Shown here one piece after another: positions 57,370-64,000 of a stretch of 64,000 nucleotides of DNA. The notes beneath the pieces are model-generated. The model saw only the letters and a list, made by a program, of their open reading frames with translations, did not search any database and had not been told where the DNA came from. The stretch covers positions 1 to 64,000 of the forward strand of contig CALHIV010000007.1 of the NCBI GenBank assembly GCA_938030895.1. The letters run 5' to 3'. Both the position numbers and the translations under genes were made by a program. The first letter of the stretch is position 1, and every line of letters starts with the position of its first letter. Source of the stretch: an uncultured Nitrososphaerales archaeon (lineage in GTDB: Archaea; Thermoproteota; Nitrososphaeria; Nitrososphaerales; Nitrosocaldaceae).

Positions 57370-58104
57370 ATGAAGGAATTGGTTTATCTACTAGTAATAG
57401 GAATAGGAATAATTACTCTTCTACCATTTATAGATATAAGTGCACAGACAATATATACAAAGTATGGGTATCAAGCTTTGAACCCTCCTGGTGAAGAGAT
57501 AGTGGCTGTAAAAGGTACAATATATCCTTATCCTTATACTGGAAATAACGTAAACCATGTTGATAGAATAGTATATCTATATAGATCTACCAGTGTAACA
57601 AGCCAAATATTCTCTATAGGTGTAGGTCATTATCAATTTCCCAATGGTAATATAAACTTCATGATGTATTTTGATGAGGGATTAAATGATAACTATCACT
57701 TAATAGTTACATCTCCAACTCCATCTAATCCGTACACTGCAGAAATAGTTAAAATAAACTCAAGTACATACGCAGCAAAGATAAATGGCAGCACGATAAA
57801 GACGTGGAGTTGTGATGCTACATGCCCCATACCTTATATTGCAGGGGCAGCATCATGGGGTGCGAGTGGTACATCTAACTTCTTAGTATATGGTAACTTC
57901 TGGGACCTTCAATTAAAGAGAGCCTCAGATACACAGTATCAATACTTCAATTCTGTAAGCGGTGGTGAGAGTGAACTCAAGTGTGAAGAATCTCCAACCA
58001 ATTTAGGGTTTGAATATCCCCTTGCCAACAATTCTATAAATCAATTCATAATCGATGCTACCAATGCACATGAATGCAGTATTGTCTCCTATATGGCTAT
58101 ATAG
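57370..58104 (+). CDS. Secreted hypothetical protein (244 aa)
   Basis: Start ATG 57370 follows a TATA-like element and gives the signal peptide KELVYLLVIGIGIITLLPF and cleavage after ISA. The longer frame from 57304 adds 22 unlikely residues. The mature protein is rich in Asn, Thr, Tyr and Ser with beta-strand patterns (NINFMMYFDEG, NDNYHLIVTS), and has Cys pairs near residues 152–156 (CDATC) and later C's. It may be a beta-sandwich binding protein. It is followed 27 bases later by another membrane-anchored protein gene on the same strand, so one operon. Confidence 0.75.
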   Translation: MKELVYLLVIGIGIITLLPFIDISAQTIYTKYGYQALNPPGEEIVAVKGTIYPYPYTGNNVNHVDRIVYLYRSTSVTSQIFSIGVGHYQFPNGNINFMMYFDEGLNDNYHLIVTSPTPSNPYTAEIVKINSSTYAAKINGSTIKTWSCDATCPIPYIAGAASWGASGTSNFLVYGNFWDLQLKRASDTQYQYFNSVSGGESELKCEESPTNLGFEYPLANNSINQFIIDATNAHECSIVSYMAI

Positions 58105-58131
58105 GGGAAGGGTCTGGAGGATGAGCAGTCT

Positions 58132-58731
58132 ATGATGCCATATTTAATAGCTGTTATTGCTACTGCAGCATTTGTGCTGGTATACATATTATCCACAGGA
58201 AATATAACAGAGACTCTAGAACTACCAAGAAAGTCTATGTTTATTGATATTGATGGTGATAATTCTACTAGTCTAGCAACAAAGATAGATTTTATGCTAC
58301 CTTCTTATATACCAGAGGGTTACTGCCCGTATGATAGTTGGGGTGACAACATAACATTTGGTATAGTATATGCTCCTTGCAACCTAAAGAGACCTCACCC
58401 TACAACATGGATAACTATAGGTATCTCAAGAGATGTTAACGAGCTAGCAGTTGTAAATAAAGGAGAATACTTCAAGGAGTACAAGGCAAGATCTGATAAA
58501 GGCGATAAGGTACAACTATTCGAGATAAATGGTAATCCTGCAATGGGTTGGGAGATGGGTAAGAAGAACAGTATAACAATGGTAGATGATGAAGTGATAA
58601 ATGTAGAACAGGTGGATTATCCTTCATTTGTAGGCATGTATCATGTAAGGTATGATGTAGGTTATGGAGTAAGCGCTTATCTTCCACTAGACGAGCTGAA
58701 GAAGATGCTAGCCTCCATAGATCAACCGTAG
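58132..58731 (+). CDS. Membrane-anchored protein with LPSYxPEGY segment (199 aa)
   Basis: One N-terminal helix (about residues 4–22, YLIAVIATAAFVLVYIL) anchors an extracytoplasmic domain. The domain contains MLPSYIPEGYCPY, later NGNPAMGWEMG and ends YGVSAYLPLDELKKMLASID. A GGAGG Shine-Dalgarno-like element at 58116–58120 precedes ATG 58132, as expected for an internal operon gene. A decayed relative with LPSYMPEGYEY and SIDELR is at 60645–61948. No known domain name is assigned; DUF4367-type similarity is possible. Confidence 0.75.
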   Translation: MMPYLIAVIATAAFVLVYILSTGNITETLELPRKSMFIDIDGDNSTSLATKIDFMLPSYIPEGYCPYDSWGDNITFGIVYAPCNLKRPHPTTWITIGISRDVNELAVVNKGEYFKEYKARSDKGDKVQLFEINGNPAMGWEMGKKNSITMVDDEVINVEQVDYPSFVGMYHVRYDVGYGVSAYLPLDELKKMLASIDQP

Positions 58732-58981
58732 CCTGTATTTATCCCATCTATCTTTATTTCTGCTTATTAATGATGTTTTGCTGTATAAGCAGATTATAAG
58801 AACGTTTTATAATTAGATTATATTATGTAGATCTTATATTCATTTATTGCAAAAGCATTAGATATGGTCATCTTTTCTGGTTATGCAATAAAGCGATTGT
58901 ATCCTAAACATTGCTATTTTATTTTAATATATAAGATACAGTGTTAGTACCAGCAAAGGTTTAGTGCATGCATATCTAATA

Positions 58982-59431
58982 ATGCTTATGGAAGTAAGCG
59001 AGTTCGAGAAACGCCTACTCGCTGAACTGCTCAGGGATGCAAGGAGATCGTATAGGCAGTTGGCAGATACACTAAAGGTATCAACAGGCACTGTACTCAA
59101 ACATGTGAAGGATATGGAGGGTAGAGGGGTGATCAGGGGATACTCAGCCATGCTAGAGCATAAGCTACTTGGCTATACAATAACTATAGTCATGGAGGTT
59201 ACGATGTCAAAGGGGAAACTACTTGAGATGGAGAAGGAGATAGCAAAGATCCCAAATGTGTGTGCTGTATACGATACTACAGGTACGACTGATGCGGTTA
59301 TAATCGCAAAGTTTAAGAGCATAGATGAGTTGAGCAACTTCACCAAGCATGTTCTAAGCCTTCCATACGTTGAGAGGACTAATACACATGTTGTGCTCAA
59401 CACCATAAAGGAGGATTTCAGGCTGCTCTAA
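58982..59431 (+). CDS. Lrp/AsnC-family transcription regulator
   Basis: An AsnC-type helix-turn-helix occupies the first 55 residues (FEKRLLAELLRDARRSYRQL, TLKVSTGTVLKHVKDMEGRGVI). It is followed by a RAM ligand-binding domain with GTTDAVIIAKFKSIDELSNF. Such proteins regulate amino-acid or one-carbon genes as octamers. The upstream start is GTG 58964; I chose ATG 58982, nearer the family start. Its 3' end shares a 16-bp tandem duplication with the convergent aldo/keto reductase gene. Confidence 0.93.
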   Translation: MLMEVSEFEKRLLAELLRDARRSYRQLADTLKVSTGTVLKHVKDMEGRGVIRGYSAMLEHKLLGYTITIVMEVTMSKGKLLEMEKEIAKIPNVCAVYDTTGTTDAVIIAKFKSIDELSNFTKHVLSLPYVERTNTHVVLNTIKEDFRLL

Positions 59432-59446
59432 TTTCAGGCTGCTCTA
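59415..59446 (+). repeat. 16-bp perfect tandem duplication at a convergent gene junction
   Basis: ATTTCAGGCTGCTCTA is present at 59415–59430 and 59431–59446. The first copy carries the last Lrp codons and stop; the second carries the last codons of the aldo/keto reductase (minus). Confidence 0.9.
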
Positions 59447-60561
59447 GTTATCTCTGCTAGGATACCTGAGAACTCATCACTGCTCAATGGTTTCATCTTT
59501 GCTATCCTTAGATTCTCCTCAACATGCTCCCTCCTCTTCTGTCCCACTAAAGGTATAGCTGGGGATGATCTTGCAAACTGTAAGCATGCGAGTGCTGGTG
59601 TATCAGCCTTTACTACACTCATAACATTGCTGTGGAGTAGCCTACCCTGAAGTAATGGTACGCTAGTGAATATATTTATGCCTAGCAATGATGCTGCCTC
59701 CATGACGGTATAGCATTTGCCATCTATCACCTGATTCTTGAGCGTCGCTGCTTCATGCATAGCCATGTTGAATGGTAGTTGGATGAACCTGAACCCATGC
59801 TCATTCCCAGCAACACTCCTTGCGGTATCGACTATATCCTTCAGGTTCATATGCATAGGATCGCTTGACTCAACCCTGAAGCAGTCCCATGTTGCCATCC
59901 CATAGTACCTGATTAGCCCTTCCCTCCTCTTTGATTCATAGAACTCAAACGCTTCTTTGAGCATATGCATGAACCTTTCCCTACCAACATCTTGCAACTG
60001 CTCCTCAGCAGCATTGTGTAGATAGATCAGATCTATGCACTCCAACTTAAGGTTATTGAGACTCCTTCTCAACTGATCCTCCAGATAAGGTACCTTGATG
60101 CAGTTGTAGCCAGAGGATATATCGTCTGCAGTTATTATCCTACTCCTTATTAGATTAGTATGTATGTACTCCCAGAAGTCCATGTTAAGATCAGCATCAT
60201 GAGTTAGGTAACCATTCTTAGTGCTTATGAATACCTCATCCCTTCTGCATATACCCTCTTCTATAAGCTCCTTCAAGGCTCTCCCTACTGCCCTCTCAGA
60301 CTTCTGGAACCTATAGTTTATTGCGGTATCCACAACATTTACTGCTCCACTCATAATAGATCTCTTCACAGCATCTACTACAAGCGTATCAGTCACCTGA
60401 TCTGCCTTGCCAAGATAAGTACCAATGCCTATACTGCTCAATACATACTCATTGAACCTCTTGAAGTGCCCTATTACTGTAGTAGTACCTTCATGCCTTA
60501 GCCTGAACCTCTCGGTACCTTCTCTTGTTGCATAGCCTTGGATAGTTGCTCCTTCACCCAT
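59434..60561 (-). CDS. Aldo/keto reductase
   Basis: The TIM-barrel NADPH oxidoreductase (375 residues) has the family features: an N-terminal SSIGIGTYLGKADQVTD, VVDTAINYRFQKSERAVGRAL with catalytic Asp and Tyr, an active-site Lys in FISTKNGYL, and LIYLHN with the His. C-terminal LVGQKRREHVEENLRIAKMKP binds the coenzyme. It reduces aldehydes or ketones of unknown identity. TATA-like ATATAAATA near 60590 supports start 60561. Confidence 0.92.
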   Translation of the reverse strand: MGEGATIQGYATREGTERFRLRHEGTTTVIGHFKRFNEYVLSSIGIGTYLGKADQVTDTLVVDAVKRSIMSGAVNVVDTAINYRFQKSERAVGRALKELIEEGICRRDEVFISTKNGYLTHDADLNMDFWEYIHTNLIRSRIITADDISSGYNCIKVPYLEDQLRRSLNNLKLECIDLIYLHNAAEEQLQDVGRERFMHMLKEAFEFYESKRREGLIRYYGMATWDCFRVESSDPMHMNLKDIVDTARSVAGNEHGFRFIQLPFNMAMHEAATLKNQVIDGKCYTVMEAASLLGINIFTSVPLLQGRLLHSNVMSVVKADTPALACLQFARSSPAIPLVGQKRREHVEENLRIAKMKPLSSDEFSGILAEITRAA

Positions 60562-60644
60562 ACCCTCCCCTACTCTCTAGCAGAGGTATATTTATATATG
60601 TAGATAAAAAGAATGGTTCAAGGTATAATAATCATGCATAGGGG

Positions 60645-61948
60645 ATGAATCTTGCATTATTATTACTGCTATAATCTGCTATAATACTAGCATCAGTGCT
60701 AGTTCTTATCATTATAACTCACAGTAGTGAGATCACCATTACAGACTATACAAGGTTGATGCCTCTACTAGCATAGCAGTGCTTGACAGATTAGATGGTA
60801 GAGAGGATGGTAGAGAGCAGTGCCTTCTTAGTGTAGGGCATGAGTTCATGAACAAGGCGTTGAGAAATGAGATCATGTATGTTAGGGGGCATATAACATG
60901 GGTATGTAGAATGAGTATAGTTAGTAGTGTTACTATATCCGAGGCTGAGGCGTATGAACTTGTAACGTCAATGATCAAGGCCATTATAGCAAACAAGCCA
61001 CATATGAAGATAGAGAAGGAGATGGAGATACTCTACAAGACTATGGATAAGGATGGTTACATATCATGCATAATAGAGTATGATGGGAGGTATTATGAGC
61101 ATAAGGTGAACCTATTTGTATTTATGATGGTAGATGATTATGATCATGATTATGATTATAACCATCTCATCCAGAAGATCAGGGTTATGCAACCGTAAGA
61201 GTATCCTACAAGGAACTGGATCCAAGGTTCAAGATGGTTGCCCTTGAAAGTAATAGACATGAACTCTTCACCATTCAACAACCTCACCCTACTCACCAAC
61301 GAACTTGATAGCAAGGCGAGTCTCCGTTAATGTGGTTGATAAGCTTATAGAGGATTACCATCATACCTATGTAGAAGATACCCAAAGGGCTCCATGTTAG
61401 TTGTATGCCTGGAGGGATGGCAAGTACTCATACACAGTTGAGCCTTACAATATGCATGGGGAGGTTGTTCTCAAATACCCTAATTACTGCATGAGTGAGG
61501 TAAGGTATGGTTATGCACTAGCAAACTTACTTCGATCTTGAACTACCCTCGTATATGCCTGAGGGTTACGAGTATAGATGTGCCCTCCATATATTAAATA
61601 ACGATGCGATGATATACTATAGCAATAGCAAGGATATACCTACTAGAATGCAGGAGGTGTTAGCAAGAGTACTAGTGGTGACCGCTTATAGACTGCTCTA
61701 TAGACTACTTTATAGACTACTCTCATACGAGGATATAGATTGGGATGCAACTGGTGTAAGTAATCGAAGGGATACCATGATCATGAATTTAGATGGTAAG
61801 AAGGCAAGGGCATACAAGGAGGTAGATGTTGATTATGATCTATGGGAAGTACTATAATCTTGAACCTATACGATGAGGAGGAGAGGATTATATACTCACT
61901 CAAGAGCAGGCTCCTGAGCATAGATGAACTGAGATTGCAAGGTCGCTA
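60645..61948 (+). pseudogene. Decayed exported gene, relative of the LPSYxPEGY protein
   Basis: From ATG 60645 a signal-like MNLALLLLL is cut by TAA, then SAIILASVLVLIII continues in frame. After shifts come TSIAVLDRLDG… (open to 61198), then RVSYKELDPRFKMVALESN, FNNLTLLTNELDSKASLR, VNVVDKLIEDYHHTYVED and AWRDGKYSYTVEPYNMHG, each in a different frame or after a stop. Another piece, LELPSYMPEGYEYRCALHIL, leads to 61857 and a last piece RLLSIDELR. The LPSYxPEGY and DEL parts resemble the gene at 58132. The two longest open pieces (60779–61198 and 61555–61857) are remnants. A 12-bp repeat CTATAGACTACT-like lies near 61685–61725. Confidence 0.65.
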
Positions 61949-61973
61949 AGGTAAGCACGGTACACAACTGCTA

Positions 61974-62864
61974 CTAGAATAAGTGCTCAACTAGAACTCC
62001 TACTACAATCGTTATACCAACTATCCTTGAGAATGCTACAGTGCTCCTCATGCATGGTATAAGCCCTTCAACATCATCATACCTTGCCTTCAACGTCCTA
62101 TACACCTTCAGTGCTAAGGGTAGTGCTCCAAGGCTCAAGAGTACATATGCTGGGAGAAGGCTTAACAATACACCCGTAACTATGGTAATGTATATTGCAA
62201 GAGGGAATGCTATGAATAGCCTTGCTGCTCTAGCTGGACCAAGTAGTATAACAAGGGTCCTCCTCCCCCCTCTCATATCAGCCTCATAGTCTGGGAATGA
62301 GTTCATGAAGAGCACTATGGATGATAACATGCCAGAGACTACTCCAGCATGTATAACTTCAGTACCAAAGGCTCCTACCTGAACATAGTAGGTGCCTATA
62401 ACTATCATCATGCCCTTCAGAGCAACGAAGAGCTCCCCTAGACCTATCCTTACTATACTGGTTGAGTATAGGTAGACTGCTATGATAGCGAACCCAAGTA
62501 TCATAGCTATAGCGAAACCTCTAACAGCAACGAAGTAAGAGCCGATCAATGCGCCTATAATGAGGAATGCTATACCTGCTCTATACACGCTCGATGGTGA
62601 GAGCATCCCCTCTGGCAGTACCCCAGTACCCCCAGAGAATGGAGTCCTTCTAGCAACCTTGTCTATCCCTGATCTATAGTCCCAGTAGTCATTCAAGAGA
62701 TCAACGCTAGCGTGGAGGCTTAGCACCCCAATGTATGTAAGAACCGCGTAGAGAGGGTCTAGAGCACTGCTCTTCCATAGTGCTATAGCAAGACCAATGC
62801 TTACAGAGATTACAGAGGCTAGAAGGAACCTTACCCTTACTGCCCTAAACCATGCGTATACCAT
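61974..62864 (-). CDS. UbiA-family prenyltransferase (MenA-like)
   Basis: The 296-residue membrane protein has nine predicted helices and the two Asp-rich motifs of UbiA enzymes: LNDYWDYRSGID at about residues 57–68 and PDYEADMRGGRRTL at about 191–204. It moves a prenyl chain onto an aromatic or naphthoate ring. The spacing and GGTGVLPEG segment fit MenA (menaquinone synthesis), though other UbiA roles are possible. A single gene, beside a decayed region. Confidence 0.9.
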   Translation of the reverse strand: MVYAWFRAVRVRFLLASVISVSIGLAIALWKSSALDPLYAVLTYIGVLSLHASVDLLNDYWDYRSGIDKVARRTPFSGGTGVLPEGMLSPSSVYRAGIAFLIIGALIGSYFVAVRGFAIAMILGFAIIAVYLYSTSIVRIGLGELFVALKGMMIVIGTYYVQVGAFGTEVIHAGVVSGMLSSIVLFMNSFPDYEADMRGGRRTLVILLGPARAARLFIAFPLAIYITIVTGVLLSLLPAYVLLSLGALPLALKVYRTLKARYDDVEGLIPCMRSTVAFSRIVGITIVVGVLVEHLF

Positions 62865-62928
62865 TGTATATGATTACCCATGCTATTACATTATAATAAC
62901 CATAGCATCATCTATACTAGATGGTGTA

Positions 62929-63330
62929 TCATACTAGAGACTCATCGCTTACTGGCAATGGCTTTCTACCCATGAAGCCTTCATCCTTACCATGCCAGAA
63001 CCTGACATCATCCTCGCCAGACTTCCAGCATAACCATACATCCTCTCCAAACCTCTTGGCTGGAAAGTCTATCAGCCCTTCATCTATACTCTTCAGTACA
63101 ACGCCCATAGCCTCCAACTCCTCTATAGCACTATAGAGTCTTGTTAATGCAGAGTTGAGTTCTTGCTTCTTCTCTACGTATACTCGTAGGGATGCATCAT
63201 GATCAACTATATTCTGTAACTCCTCCTGCAGCTCAAGTACCCTATCCCTTAGCGCAACTATCTTGTTGAACCTCTCCCTAACCTCGCCTAGAACCCTATT
63301 GGCTTGCTGGGGCGTGAAGTACTGGAACAT
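62929..63330 (-). CDS. DUF2203 family protein
   Basis: The 133-residue protein has a helical N-terminal half that looks coiled-coil (VRERFNKIVALRDRVLELQE). The C-terminal half is the conserved GLIDFPAKRFGEDVWLCWKSGEDD, then RFWHGKDEGFMGRKPLP. This is the DUF2203 pattern. No function is established for the family as far as I know. It lies between a prenyltransferase and an RNA methyltransferase gene. Confidence 0.9.
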   Translation of the reverse strand: MFQYFTPQQANRVLGEVRERFNKIVALRDRVLELQEELQNIVDHDASLRVYVEKKQELNSALTRLYSAIEELEAMGVVLKSIDEGLIDFPAKRFGEDVWLCWKSGEDDVRFWHGKDEGFMGRKPLPVSDESLV

Positions 63331-63399
63331 AGCAGAGAGGTAGGTTCAATCTAATTTAATCCTTATTCCTACTGCTATCAGCCTATCATACACTACATA

Positions 63400-64000
63400 T
63401 CACCTCTTCTCCCCAACGATTATATGCGCCCATAGATCTCCATGCATAACAGGTATATCCTTGGTTATAACGAAGCCTGTAGATGATAGTATGCCCTTCA
63501 TCATTCCATGCTTGAGTGTTATAATCACTATCCTACCTCCATCGACCATAGCCCTGTATGATGCTCTAGCAAAGTCTAGGTAGAGCCTTCTTATCCCTAT
63601 ACTGGGTTCCATCCTTATCCCATATGGTGGGTTTGTCACTATTCTATCAGGTGTTAGTATCATATCAAGCATCCTACAGTCATGCTGCATGAACCTTATA
63701 CGATCTCCAACCCCAGCATTCTCTGCATTTGCTCTAGCATACCTTATGTAAATGGTATTTACATCAAATCCATAGATCTCTAGTCTTGGCATGTACAGTG
63801 CTGCCTCTATTGGTATAGTGCCAGAGCCACACATTGGATCTACAAGGATATTCCCTTCACTAGGCTCTGCAAGTCTGATCATGGCGTATGCTATACTTGC
63901 CTTCAATGCTGCTGGATGATCGAACGCTCTGTAACCTCTCTTATGCAGTGAATCCCTTGTCAATGCTATGCCCACTATGCACTGCTCCCCTATAACATCG
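63400..64000 (-). CDS. tRNA/rRNA guanine-N2 methyltransferase, THUMP type (5' end outside window)
   Basis: The visible 200 residues are the catalytic SAM domain: ALKASIAYAMIRLAEP, VDPMCGSGTIPIEAALY (motif I), YGFDVNTIYIRYARANAEN (motif II) and the NPPYG motif in DRIVTNPPYGIRM, which marks N-methylation of a base. This fits Trm14 (tRNA m2G6) or a related THUMP-containing enzyme such as Trm11/Trm-G10. The THUMP part would be upstream of the right edge. The frame stays open to position 64000 (DVIGEQCIVGIAL), so MGIALTR is not the true start. Confidence 0.85.
   Translation of the reverse strand, partial: DVIGEQCIVGIALTRDSLHKRGYRAFDHPAALKASIAYAMIRLAEPSEGNILVDPMCGSGTIPIEAALYMPRLEIYGFDVNTIYIRYARANAENAGVGDRIRFMQHDCRMLDMILTPDRIVTNPPYGIRMEPSIGIRRLYLDFARASYRAMVDGGRIVIITLKHGMMKGILSSTGFVITKDIPVMHGDLWAHIIVGEKR

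Overview
The window looks like chromosomal DNA of an ammonia-oxidising-type thaumarchaeote (class Nitrososphaeria). The evidence is an archaeal 16S–23S operon with no tRNA gene in the spacer and no 5S nearby, archaeal RNase P RNA, Alba, aRF1, deoxyhypusine synthase, Tsr3, Nre, an FtsZ-like protein of the divergent thaumarchaeal type, KaiC-like and NitrOD5-like proteins, CofC/CofD for coenzyme F420, and many PEF-like exported proteins with an archaeosortase relative. The protein-coding DNA is A/T-rich while the rRNA genes are strongly G/C-rich, which suggests a thermophilic lineage such as Nitrosocaldus; that placement is inference. Many genes have a TATA box about 25 bases before the start codon, so leaderless transcripts appear common, and this decided several start choices.

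Layout. 1–5.9 kb: a cut-off exported protein, a CBS and a UspA protein, a decayed Met/Gln-rich exported protein, a sodium symporter and a class III aminotransferase. 5.9–10.8 kb: rRNA operon with leader hairpins and two long processing stems. 10.9–14.3 kb: a DUF169 operon, tsr3 with an overlapping Cys-rich mini-gene, a permuted GTPase and RNase P RNA on back-to-back promoters. 14.4–22.4 kb: exported protein, cofD–cofC–ilvD, HIT protein, aRF1, HTH-CBS regulator. 22.4–31.3 kb: a decayed surface gene, FtsZ-like protein, radical-SAM methylthiotransferase with a fumarase/aspartase, phosphoglycerate dehydrogenase and a class III cyclase-like protein. 31.4–38.4 kb: exported proteins (one PEF type, one PxKF type), an adenosine-specific-kinase-family protein, and tRNA-Glu with an intron in its T-loop. 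38.9–50.8 kb: deoxyhypusine synthase, NitrOD5/KaiC pair, ribokinase and nucleoside hydrolase, LysE exporter, methyltransferase, HTH/membrane pair, Alba, DNA polymerase IV and the archaeosortase relative. 50.9–62 kb: Nre, a partial ABC importer, a surface-protein region with one decayed gene, an Lrp regulator and an aldo/keto reductase. 62–64 kb: UbiA-type prenyltransferase, DUF2203 and a cut-off RNA methyltransferase.

Themes. (1) Cell-surface biology dominates the accessory content: about ten exported proteins, at least three of them visibly broken and one with a damaged signal-peptide start, beside one sortase-like enzyme whose catalytic cysteine is serine. (2) Several signature enzymes have lost textbook residues (FtsZ-like T4 and T7, cyclase Asn/Arg, archaeosortase Cys), so their names may not tell their activity. 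(3) Intergenic DNA carries several perfect tandem duplications of 11–20 bp, a sign of recent slippage. I found no CRISPR array, insertion sequence, phage or obvious defence system.
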